Positions 26,001-36,985 of a DNA stretch of 64,000 nt are shown piece by piece. Positions within the stretch are counted from its first letter, which is position 1. Each line of letters starts with the position of its first letter. Origin of the DNA: Taeniopygia guttata (lineage: Eukaryota; Chordata; Aves; Passeriformes; Estrildidae); assembly GCF_048771995.1 (NCBI RefSeq), contig NC_133063.1, positions 10,770,063-10,834,062 on the forward strand. The letters are read 5' to 3'. The position numbers and the translations under genes are program-made. A model generated the notes under the pieces. The model was not told the DNA's origin. It saw only the letters and a list, made by a program, of their open reading frames with translations, and made no database searches.

Positions 26001-28949
26001 AAGATAAGGAATTTCATTTCCCAGGAAAAGTCACATTATTTTCCAAATCTAGAATGAGTCAGAGGGAAAAAACTTGGAGAAGCCTTCCAAATCTGTCCTG
26101 TAACCCAAATTAGTTAGTCTTTGCTTTTGTTTAAACACCAATTAACATATGCCTAAATATTAAATATGATTTGCCTCTGCAAATATCTTATAAAGTATCT
26201 TGTAATACCAATCTGTAAACTTTTGCTAGAGGCTAGAAATTTTTTTGTCAAAAAATTCCAACTTTTTCTGAGTGGTGTGGATATGGTGGTGTAACATTAC
26301 ACGGAAAGCTCTGGCAACTATGTGGAACAGGTTTGAGCAGCATTGGTTGCCAGCAGCATGTCTTTGCTGTTGCTCCCACTTGTTTTCCACACTACTGAAG
26401 CTGCTCTAGCACTGGCAGCATTCAGGTTAAAAAATATCTTTAAACAAAAGTTCAGTGCCTGAGAGGATTTAAATAGTTTTAAAACATGATCCCACTTGGC
26501 ATGGGTAAATTTGGCTATTTTCCAGCAAGACTGTGGTTTAAACAGAGATGTGGCTATCTGCACTTGAAGTGCCATGGGGACAGGGCCTCAAAATCTAGCT
26601 ACAATATATAACCAGATGCTGACAAAGCTGTGAACAGTGGGGGTGGCAGTTACGAAGCAGAACATCATTCCCAGTCTTACTCCCACAACTCCCTTGCTTT
26701 TGGTGTCCTACACATTCTCTTGTACCCAATAAGGTCCCTAACAGCCTGTGCGATACTCTCTGATGTTTTGAATTCCTTGCTCCTGGACAGGGCAATGCCG
26801 TGTGTTAGGAATGAGGACGTCACAGCTGGTTCTGGTTTTGTCCCACAGGTGGGCTGCAATACCTGTGGTGAAACAAGGGTGGTTAATTTGTCTCCAAGTG
26901 TGTATTTGAACCAGCAGGGCTAGAGATACAGAAACCGCAAGGGAAGCAATCACATGGCAGAGACAAAGCAGCAGAGTACACAGTGACTTGCCAAAATTGC
27001 ACATCCTTATATCCTCCAGGACACAGTCCTATTTAGATATAATTTCCATATGCACCTCAGCTGTGGGCTGTTCGAGGAAAAGACCTTTCACAGTTTTTCA
27101 GTCAGGTATTCAGCATAGAAATCCTTGGAATACTTTCCTAAATATATTAATGAGTGGGATATTTTATGTAGTTGTTCCCTGCTGCTGTCCTCCACTTTTT
27201 CATTATAATTCTTCTTATTTAACTTTATTTTTGTTTGGATTTGGTTTCTTATGTACATTGTAATCAGTCACTTTGTCAGGGATTTTAAAACTGGAACAGA
27301 ATTCATCAAGAATTTTCTCACACTGTTTTCTGGACATTTAAAAAAAGTATCATTTGTACTGTTTAGCAAAGGGTAGCCTGTTAAACTGTTGAACCTGGTC
27401 TGATAGATTACCTAACTGGTATTCATACACTACTGTGCTATGTTTACAAAATGAACCATACAGGATTGAATAGCTCAAATCTACTCAGACACAATGAAAA
27501 TTCTATTGCTTTTTAATATGAGATGTTCCTGAAGTTGCTGTAAATTTCAATGGGAGCTCAATATCTGGAGCACATTCAGATCTAATGTGGAACATGAATT
27601 ATATTTACTATTCATTTAAAGCATAGATTGTTTTTAAGTTTGTTCACTCAATCTTATCATGCAGTACCTGTTTTTCCTTTGCAGTTACTCAGAGTCCACC
27701 AAGCTCTACTCAAATTGTTAATTAGCAGCAGTTGACTGCTTCCATTTAAAGGGGAAAATCAGATGTGCATTCCTTCACATTTTTTTTTTTCACAGAAACT
27801 TAATTGTATGAGTTAGTGTGGTTGTTTCATTACTTTCACCTCAAATATTTAAACAGTTCCATAACAAGATGGAGGTAAGACCTCTGTGAGACAAGTTGTG
27901 AAGTCTGAATATTCTAGGATTTCTCTGACTGAATGGAAGATGTTTCTTAGCGCTGCAATCATCTTCTGCTGTGCTACTGTTGATGTCCCACAAAAAAAAG
28001 GAGGTTTCTGGAATACTTGCAATAGAACAGAGAGCAATAAATGTCAGTTAAAACAACTTTCATGCCACTGGAAGCATTTGTTATAATAATTAAATGTATT
28101 TAAAGTCTTGTTTCAGATGAACACTGGATAGAAATACCACTGCAGCAGGAAGGAAGCTTTGGTCATCTCACTCTCATTATACCAGTACCAGTCTACTGCA
28201 CTGCCCCTGCTGTTGGCTGCCAGGGAGAGCCCTGAAGGCACAGCAGCAAACTGCCTCCACTGAGTGCTCATATTTCTGAAACCCACTTCTTTTGACACTT
28301 CTCAGGAAAGCATAATTTATTATCTTTTAGTTTACAATGTACCAATTAACTCAAACAACTGAACTTTTTTTCTTCCAGCATGATTTCCAAGGCATTAAAT
28401 CCCCTTGGTTTAGAAATACGTTTATATTTCCTTTTGTTTTTCAAAATAGTAAGATTGTACTTAATTCAGGTGAAATATCATTATGCTCTGATAGAAATGT
28501 TGCTACTGAGAACTCAGCAGGTACATCTGAGGAAAGCCTCCCACACTTTGCATGGTTTTCTGACAAAAGGAAATAAGATTAACTATATAGTAACAGGAAA
28601 TAAAACAGTTGATTAAATGATGACTTCTTAACTTTGTGCCATAGGGGAGAAAAGGCAGACATTCAACACACAGAGAAAATAGAGTTTAATATAATATGTG
28701 GATTACAGTGTGATTAGATGGCAGATTTTATTGCCACTATATATTGCTACAGGCATAAAGCTGGAAAAAATGTATTGTGGCTGTCTATGGTAGGTGTGAT
28801 TTTCATCATATCAGTTGGGTAATTGGATATAGTCATTTTCTAGGCCAATTCTCCCAAATGCATAAATGTGAAAATAGAGATTTCTCTACAGCTATTTTCC
28901 TCTTATTCTATTTGTTCTCTTTCTCAGTTTTGTGCTAGAGTTCTTCTTC

Positions 28950-28980
<31 letters not shown>

Positions 28981-31900
28981 AATCTGCATGAGTAAGGCTC
29001 TTACTATCTTAGTTCAAATTATACATGCTGTACCTATCTCTTCATTTATCATAAAAAGGTAAAGTCCTAGATTTGTAGACTATACACGTTTGGGCTAAAG
29101 AGATGGCCCAAAAGATAAGAGAAATACTGTCCTGGAGATGGAAACCAACACAATTTTGTTTCCCTTTATTATACTGTGCAGAAATTACACAGTAGGGACT
29201 TAGTGAAAATCTCCCCTGCAAGAAATACTTTAGTCATTTGACTTTTTACCACATAGTGGGGAATCAATCACAGGATAGAAAGTATAAGAAACTAGACTAC
29301 ATGGGTTACAGAACTCACGGAACTTTATACTGTTCTCTTATTGATTGTCCATCCTAGTCGTATTTCAACCTATATGCATACTTTTGTCTTCTTTTGTAGT
29401 TTTGGCACAGTCTGAAACATCTCTTCCCTTTGCAAATTTGAGACTAGTGTTCAGAATGGATCCTAACATCCATTTCAACTTCAGGAAAACATTTTCCTAC
29501 ACGATTGTCAATGTTATTTGCTATCAGTGGGCTTGTTTGGTTTAGGAATGACAAGGCAGGTGTTTGGGCACAGGCCTGTGCAGACACCCGTGCCCTGTTG
29601 TGGCAAATTCTGTCTGTCTGAGTGCAGCTGGACGTGCAGAACTGCACCTTCCCCAAGAATGAATCAGGTATGCTGATGGCAAAATGATAGAAAACCTCTG
29701 TAACCTCACACACACATTTTCTGGGACATGAAGAGCAGCTGAATTTAATTTTTGAGGTGACTTCTTACATATTCTGGCTTGACCTGAGAGTGTTCTGAAA
29801 GACTCAAAACTCTTGTAGCAGCTAGTGGGACTCTCGTTATAGGAAAAACTCAGCATGGTTTCCCAAGCACATCAACTAGTTCTGTTGTGAGCCCCACCTC
29901 TTTTGACCAGTACTGTGGACACGAAATAAACACCTCTACTCATCACTTTCTGACATCCCAGTTGCAAGTTCAAAGCATATGCTTCAGGCTTACAGTCACT
30001 GCTCAGATGCTGAGGGCGGTTGTTTTCTTCTCATGAATATGAATATCCTGTTCAAAATAAATGTTGGCAATCTGTGGTGGCCTAGGACTGAAAACAATTA
30101 CAAATTAATCTAGCAGGTTGTCAAGAGATCAAAAATACCATCAGTGTATGAGCTGATGCAACTTACTGCAAGTTACATAAACCAGGAAGGCATCTTAATA
30201 GAGTGATTGATGGCACAGCAAATACTACTGCAAGAGGCTTTTAGAGTTAACCCATCATTTAGGTTACCTTTCTATCAGCTCTGTAAGAGTCTGTTCACAC
30301 TTGCCTAATTTAAATAATTAAATTCAACTAGCTGCAATAAAAAGTGTAGGAGAAGAAAAACAAAATCAAAGATACACTGCATTTTGTCAGGTGGGACTGA
30401 GCATGAAAGCCTCTGGTATTAAAAAAAGTACTCAAACATACACAACCCTCTGTTAAGACCTGAAAATTTTTACAGGGTGAAAAAACTGGTCTCACTGAAG
30501 AGAGTGATATGTCTTCCACTAAGTCATTCAAGTTTTAGGGTCAGGATTAGACTGAGGTAATTCCCTGTGTTTAAGAATCAGGGAACATTTAATGGATATG
30601 ACAGAATTTACCTTAAATACCCCTGACACTGGATACACCATCCTATTTTATTTTTTAGAAGTCAGAAGTAGAATTATTCTAAATGCACAGGGAATGCTGG
30701 TTTCCTTTCAATGTTTGTTTCAATCTGGTGATGGGGCAAAATGGGTTCAAACAGCTTGAAGTAAGAAAAAGCAATAGATGTTGATATTGTTGTTAGATGA
30801 AGGCACAACAACTTGTCCTTAATCCTCAGTTACACTGAGTTGGTTTATTGCAGAGACAGGTGGCCTAATAGCAGTTAGAATGTGAGTACACCTGTTTTGC
30901 AGTTCAGAAAAAGGCTGATGAAGTTGCATTGAAAAAGAAAAATTAGTATAAACCTTTAGTGAAAATGGCAATTAAAAATGAAAAAAAAAAATGTAGCAGG
31001 AAATTTAACTCTAAGAACTAAACTCATGTCAGCTTTCAAGAAGTTCTGACTGGATGTTAAATGTCAGAGGACTTTTTCCCAGACAAATAAGTTTCCATGG
31101 AAAATACTTGAAGCTAGGGAGCAGCACTAATGAGATAAGTCTGTAAAACTCTCTGTGCCATTAGCAAGGCATAGGAATATTAACAGCAAGAAAAATTAGA
31201 TGTCACAAAGGATTCCAGAGTGTTTCCTCCCATTCCCAGACCATCCTACCTGTTTTTATAGTAGCATGTTGTATAGCCTGTAAAATGCAAAGCCTGCTTT
31301 TTACTGTGGCTAATGGAATGCCCCTGAGCTCTGGTTAACCCAGCAAAACTGTATTTTCATAAACAGGAAACCAAAGTTAATCCCTAGAGCTTCAGAAATA
31401 ATAATGATTTTTTTAAAGTGTGGAAATATTTATAAGTTGTATCACAATAGCAAGTAGAGGAGCCAAACAAATTGTGCATTGCTTAATATTGGACAATGTG
31501 CAAACATAGCACAAACATCACAGAAATATGCAACCTAAACAGACCAGACAGCCAGAGGGTAAGAGAGGAAACAAAGATGCATGCTAAATAATTAAGAATT
31601 TCCAAAGCCAGAATAAAAACTCAAAGAAATTACAGAAACTATATTAGAAACCTAATTACCATCAGGGTTCTTGCAAGTGTAAAAAATGCTATTGTTCTTG
31701 GAGTTTAATTTCTGTCAGAAAAAAAAAAGGACAATGAATGAAGGTATGCAGATATTTCATTGCAGGCTCACAATGAAGCAACTGTATCACTGCAGATACT
31801 TAGCAAAACTCCTTTCTGATAGAAACTACTATTATCTGAGAAAATCTCATTGGATTTCCATTTGGTGAATTTCTTTTGTTTAAAGATATTCATTTTATTA

Positions 31901-32606
31901 TGCAGAAAAGCTCTGACCCACTTTGCCAAGTTCAGGTCTTTACATGTTGAGTGAGAAGTTACTGAGTCAAGAAGACACACATTCTTTTCCTTTCTCTCCA
32001 CAATTTTTTTGAGTGGTAAATTTGCCTCACACTACTTGGTGAAAGAGAACCTCAGCTCGTGTTTCAGTTGTCTGGATCTAATTCAGAAAAGTACATATAC
32101 TAGCTATAAAGCCTTAAGGGAGCACACATGGTGCATCAGCTTCCACATGGGTAGTTATCAAGCCACATACAGGGACTTAGATGCAAAAGACACACAGATT
32201 AGGAGAGTTTGTTGGAGCTTCCAGATGAAACTTCTGCCTCTTCTGGAAAAAAAAAAATCACATGTTTTTTCCTTAGCCTAGCTTGTTCATAGAGAAGAAC
32301 TAATAAAAGGAATCAGTGGGAAGTGAATAGCCTCATCAGCTTCCTCTTTTACCCTAAAAGAAGACAAGCAAGGAGTTAGCTTTTCTGCTCCAGCCCCACC
32401 ACCTTCATTTATTGGGCTGAGCTCCCCTTAAAACTGGCAGCTGTGATTGGAGCGTCCTTCTGCACTGGCCACAAAGAGACCCTTGCAACCGACCAAACAA
32501 TAGGAGCATAACACATTGCCTCTTGAGCTACATGAACAGACCACACTTGTGGTCACTCGCCTCTGGCAGCTGCAAAACAATATACATTTGCCTAGGCTGC
32601 CATCAT
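23086..32606. other. Intergenic DNA, no gene seen
   Basis: About 9.5 kb of mostly AT-rich sequence. Low-complexity points are a GAA/GCAG-rich stretch at 24,592-24,630, a GT-rich stretch at 25,606-25,630 and a pyrimidine tract at 28,938-28,980. No splice-bounded exon, tRNA-like structure or retroelement was recognised. Short open frames here are unremarkable. Confidence 0.4.
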
Positions 32607-32842
32607 GAATCACAGAATCAGCAATCATTTAGTTTGGAAAAGACCTCCAACATCACGGAGTGCAGCCTTTGACTGATCACCACCTTGCCAACTAGACCAT
32701 AGCACTGAGTGCCACTCCCTGAACATCTCCACCAGTGGTGACTTCACTTCCTTCCCGAGCAGTGCATTCCAATGTTTAACAACCCTTTCCCTGAAAAAGT
32801 TCCTTATGAATTTTTCCTTATGAAAATTCCTTATGACGGTAG
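32607..32842 (-). mobile_element. CR1 LINE 3' fragment, antisense
   Basis: Read on the minus strand, this has the CR1 3' end. On the plus strand it begins with GAATCACAGAATCAGC, the reverse complement of the CR1 terminal repeat, followed by TTTGGAAAAGACCTCCAACA, the CCACCAGTGGTGACTTCA segment and AACAACCCTTTCCCTGAAAA. It has diverged, with a local tandem repeat of TTCCTTATGA near 32,803-32,837. Confidence 0.8.
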
Positions 32843-34430
32843 CCAGTTGCCACAGGTGAGAAATGCACCTATGGTCAGCTAATGCAGCTCAGTGAGCAGC
32901 TGTCCTTATGACCTTTAATTGCAGTTACATACCTTCACTGACATGTATATGGCTACATGAGGAACGGAGGAATCCTGTTGCAGTCATGAGTGTTATACCC
33001 ACACACTACTATTTAGTTACAATTAATGTGTGCATTTTATTGCTCATTCAAAAAAGCAGACAATGCATTTTAAAATTTGGAATTATAAGCTAATTTCCCC
33101 CTCTTAAAATCAATCTTTTCTTTTGTCACAGATACTATAAATCCCAGTAATGACAGATGTTTCTATCTGGTTTTTTGGTATGTTAACTAGTAAACATTCT
33201 GGACCACAGAGTGGGAAGAATGTAATTTACCATGAAAGGTTCATATAAATGTTGAGTTATTTCTGCCTGACCATTTCTTTCAGGTTTTGGCATGAGTCCC
33301 TGAGGACTGCAGGAGAGGAAGAGGATTCTGAAAGATAAAGTTCTTGCCTGTCTTTGGATATGGGAGAATTAGTAAAAGTAGTCAGTAATACAGGCAAGAC
33401 TGTCACTGAAGAAAGAAATCAGGAGAATTGTCAGCATTTAGTCAGAAGGACACGAGAGAGACGCTTGGAAATTGTAAAGGCACCATGACTGCACTTCTCA
33501 GGAGCTAACCATAATAAAGCAGAACAAAAACTATTGATCAGAGCACATTTGTCCAACACAGTTCAATCTTCGGAAGGCTTGCATTCACTTGCAAGCATGG
33601 CTGGCTCTGTACACAGTTCATTCTCACACACACCATGATTAGTACTTTGTTAGCAACAGTGGCACCTGAATACGTACCATTGCTGCCAGAAAAAGCCTGG
33701 CACACAACTGTCCTCTGACAAGCATTTGGCATATGCTTTCACAAGGCATGTGAATCTTCTGACTCTGCTGCTAGACCTGGCCTGAAGGGGCTGGCACCTT
33801 ACAGCTTTATGCTGCTGGCTACGCAAAAAATGTCACTTTGGGCACACCAGTGTGTGTCTGTGTCTTCTGAGACACGACAGTGGAGAGGCCTGAAACTCTG
33901 AACTAGTACCAGAAGCATCCAACACAGATGAGTGTGGATGCACTTGACATACCTGGGTTCCTTAGAGGGGAATTGCTGTGGGGAACAGCTGAAACTGTGT
34001 GTTATCACAGTGCTTGATGAAAATGTTACAATTCTTTAGAATATAATGGTACTATTAATGTCGGCAGTCTTTATCATTACTGTGATAGCAGTTTTGGCCA
34101 AAGATTTTTATGATGTTTCTGCAATTCACCTGCTCCTGCATGGAATGTAACCAATAAAAGCTGGAAGTTCTTACATCACATACCTCAAATGTACAATATT
34201 GAAACAATACATTGCATGGTGTTCCCCTTATTGGTTCATATGCTTATGAAACCAGATAGTCCTGCTGATATATGCTTATTCTCAACACTTCCATGTAAGT
34301 ACACATTATTTTCTGCACAAATTCAACAAGATTTATTTTAGCATGCCTTTTTCAACATTGCTTTGCTCCTTCTTACAATATTTTTTCATGAGTGGAGTCC
34401 TGAGAAACAGAGCTTGGGAAAGAAAATGAA
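32843..34430. other. Intergenic DNA left of the provirus, nothing seen
   Basis: AT-rich unique-looking sequence up to the target site duplication of the provirus. No feature was recognised. Confidence 0.4.
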
Positions 34431-34436
34431 CTTGTG

Positions 34437-34710
34437 TGTTGCTATCACGCTGGCGTGGTAGTGTGGAGGAAGGGATTTAGAAAGGCCTTGGGGAATTGGA
34501 AGCTGAGGAAAAGATACATTTAGGTATGAGGGAAAGATACATTTATGTATGCCCCTTTGTTTCGGGAAAGCTTTGCTTCAGCACCTTTCTGTAAACCCCC
34601 TTCTCCCCACCCCGGCAAACCCCTGTCCCCTGAGGGGACAGCTAGCCGGAGGGGTCCCGGGGGGCCGGGGAGGGACGGGGGACAGCTGCAAGTGACCCCC
34701 GAAAGCCGCA
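34437..34710 (+). repeat. 5' LTR, internally deleted (274 bp)
   Basis: The first 177 bp (34,437-34,613) are identical to the start of the 3' LTR. The last 97 bp (34,614-34,710) match the end of the 3' LTR with two substitutions near 34,625-34,629. Between them, 293 bp equivalent to 38,517-38,809 are missing, with one base of microhomology at the junction. The lost part contains the TATA box, transcription start region and polyadenylation region, so this LTR cannot work as a normal promoter. Two near-copies of GATACATTTA remain in its U3 part. Confidence 0.95.
34659..34681 (+). other. G-quadruplex motif in 5' LTR U5
   Basis: Four G-runs (6, 4, 3 and 5) are separated by CC, A and AC, which satisfies the G3+N1-7 rule. 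The same motif occurs in the 3' LTR at 38,855-38,877. Folding is predicted only. Confidence 0.5.
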
Positions 34711-34712
34711 AG

Positions 34713-34731
34713 TGGCGCACCACCGTGGGGC
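34713..34731 (+). other. Primer binding site, tRNA-Lys-like (imperfect)
   Basis: Two bases after the LTR CA end, TGGCGCACC followed by ACCGTGGGGC begins with the TGG complementary to a tRNA CCA end. It resembles the lysine-tRNA (1,2) class of primer site, with an extra base and a changed base in the middle. A lysine primer is typical of betaretroviruses and lentiviruses, whereas avian alpharetroviruses use tRNA-Trp. The assignment is by resemblance only. Confidence 0.55.
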
Positions 34732-35250
34732 ATTGCACCGGTTTGAGCGAACGCGCCGCGGCCGCCGCGGGCAGTTCACCGGTTGGGAGCTTTTCCGGAC
34801 ACTTTGCGATCTGTGTCGCCGCGAGCGACAGAGCGGCGAGCGGTGCGAAAAAATCGCCGCGCAGGCTGTCAGCTCCGCGGGGAGAAGCTCTCGGACCGCG
34901 CTGGTGGTGTGGGCACTCGCCCTTCCACACAGCCCGGCAGGACTGCTACCGCGGGGACAGGCACCGATTTCTGTCCGGCGCTGTGCCCGTGGATGCGAAC
35001 GGGACCTTCCAAACACCCGGAAGACTGTTTGCGGAGTCGGGAACCGTTGCTGCAGTGTGTTTTCTGAAGAACGGCGGTGGGTAAGTCTCGGTTCTGGCGG
35101 GGAGGGTCCAGCCAGGAGACTGGAGTCAGGCTCCCGTGTGCCCAAGGAGGGACACGTCAGCGCGCAGGCGTGTCGGGAGCTCCGCCGGGTCTTTAGAACT
35201 TTGGGGTTTTTGCTGCAGCAGCTGGGTGAGATTTTGCTGTGCTGCCAGCG
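34732..35250 (+). other. Proviral leader (untranslated, GC-rich) with splice donor
   Basis: About 520 bp of CpG-rich sequence between the primer site and the gag start. Several open frames overlap here on both strands, the longest reaching past the gag start, but their composition reflects GC content and none looks like a known viral protein. A GTAAGT at 35,081 is the candidate major splice donor. The packaging signal would be expected here but cannot be seen by eye. Confidence 0.6.
35081..35086 (+). other. Candidate major splice donor for env mRNA
   Basis: GTAAGT preceded by GGTGG, located in the leader upstream of gag. It would pair with the acceptor at 36,975-36,976 to make a spliced env message. 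Confidence 0.45.
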
Positions 35251-36865
35251 ATGGGTGTTACGCTGACTACACAGCAGAAAGAGATTTATAAAGAAGTTCA
35301 AGAACCCCTGCAGAGAGCAGGTGCAAAACTTCCTGAGAGCCTGGTGAAAGAGTTTGTTACATGGGTATCTGTAAGTTTTTCGGAGGTAACAGAGCAAGAT
35401 GTGAATGAAAGACACTTTTGGAAGCGTGTGGGTGCAGTGTTGAGTGAAAGGACAAAGGCAGGAGATCCCTCAGTGAAAGAAGGTTTTATGAGAATCTTTT
35501 TGTTCGTTTATGACTTTGTGAAAGAGAGTGCAGACACTCGGGGCGTCCGGGGAAAAGGGTCACATCGCGTCCCCTGCAACCCCCCGCGTCCCCGGCTTTG
35601 AAAAAACTAACCGCGCAGATGTAGATTCAGTTCCTGACCCTTCTCCATCTCATGATTCCGCTCCCGCAGCTCAAAATCCTTGCTTTGCACCCCCAACTCC
35701 CCTCGTGCAGCCAACACAAGATGGAGGCGGCATCGGGACATTCCCTTCTCCTTCCCAGAATTCCTTGCTCCCCGTGCCAGCCCAGAACACACCCCCAGCC
35801 CTCGTGTCCCTCCCTTTGCCCATCCCCAATCCCAATCCCTCCTCCCTTGCGGCGATTCAGCCCACGGTCCAGCCCTCAGCTCCTCCCTTCGCAGCTCCGT
35901 CACCACCCCCTGCCCCCGCCCCTGCCCCGCTCCACACGGCCCCTCCAGCTGCGGCCACTCCCACACAAGCCGCCCCCCCTCTCGCTCCTGGTTCCCTCGG
36001 CAACGGCAGAGCCGAGGCTGCCAGCTCCGGGACTGTCGGCTCCGGGAAACAGAAACCGGTCACAGGCACCGATCCTCTGTTCATGGCCCCAGTTGTTTAT
36101 AATGCGAGAGGACAAAATCCCAAATGGGAACCCCTTTCATACGATAGTATCAGGGAACTCTGCAAAACGAAACGTGAATTTGGAGAAAGGAGTGAATTTT
36201 TTAAGAGCATTTTAAAAGCTACTCTAAGTTCCAAAACTTTTGTCCCTGCTGATTTGAAACGTCTTTTCAGCTGTTTGCTCCCTCAATCTGAATTTAGATT
36301 GTGGGAAAGAACTTGGAAAAGGCTTGCAGGAGACCTCCTTCCAGAAATTTTGCAGAGTTCAACCCATTCCACAGATATAGAGGATGAGGAAATCACCTTA
36401 GAACATCTAGTGGGTGAGGGTGATTGGAGCCAAGCTGAGAAGCAAGCAGCAGGCATTCCCAGACCAGTGTTAGACCTGTCCAGGGATGCGGCAGAACGTG
36501 CATTTTTTAACATGCCTTCTAAAGAACCTGTCATTTCTTATATCGATTTGAAGCAGTCTGTTGCAGAGCCATTCATGGATTTTGTGGATCGAGTGAGAGC
36601 TTCAGTCGAGAAAAGGGTGCAAAATCCAGAGCTCCAAGATCAGCTCACACTAGAAATTGCCACCACAAATGCAAATGAAGCCTGTCAGCGAGTCATCCTG
36701 GCCCTTCCAGCATCGCCTCCACCCACACTCGATCAGCTCATTGAGGAGTGCACGAGAAAAGCTACACTAATGACAGAGGACTCAGTGATAAGTCCGCGGG
36801 AAAGGGTGGTTGCTTCAGCAGCAGCAACCCCGAGAACTCCGGGGTCTGCAGGGCCTCCTCCTTAA
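35251..36865 (+). pseudogene. gag: ERV gag: matrix, proline-rich linker and capsid; frameshifted, no nucleocapsid
   Basis: The start is taken at ATG 35,251 (MGVTLTTQQ) because Gly2 gives the expected N-myristoylation signal. An upstream GTG at 35,239 is less likely. The matrix part is open to about 35,550, where a net one-base change in register moves the reading frame, and the rest of gag continues in another frame to TAA at 36,863-36,865. A Pro/Ala-rich linker (about 35,640-36,060) precedes capsid. A major homology region is visible at about 36,551-36,606 (QSVAEPFMDFVDRV, with conserved Q, E, F and R). Gag normally continues with zinc-knuckle nucleocapsid, but no CX2CX4HX4C motif is present and the frame stops in PRTPGSAGPPP. 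Gag would form the virion core; here it is broken. Confidence 0.85.
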
Positions 36866-36985
36866 CAAAGGGGGAAAGTGGGAGCAGGGGGAATCTTTTT
36901 CCTTTATACTGGCAGAGCAAATTGTACCTTTTTCAGAGTTAGTTTACCTTGTTATATGATTTTATCTTTCTTTCAGACTAGCAGA
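36866..36985 (+). other. Gag-env junction: site of the missing NC-pro-pol, with env splice acceptor
   Basis: Only 120 bp separate the gag stop from the env start. The first part is purine-rich, and the last part (36,950-36,976) is a pyrimidine tract ending TTTCTTTCAG, a strong splice acceptor ten bases before the env ATG. Nothing here resembles protease, polymerase or integrase, which normally take about 3-4 kb. The frame is open across this spacer and matches both gag and env. Confidence 0.7.

Noticed and set aside
35239..35250. GTG-initiated extension of gag upstream of ATG 35,251
   Set aside because: The ATG directly gives the Met-Gly start expected of a myristoylated matrix protein.
34545..35266. 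Overlapping 179-257-codon frames in the proviral leader on both strands
   Set aside because: CpG-rich leader DNA gives long chance frames; several overlap each other and the LTR. No resemblance to viral accessory proteins.
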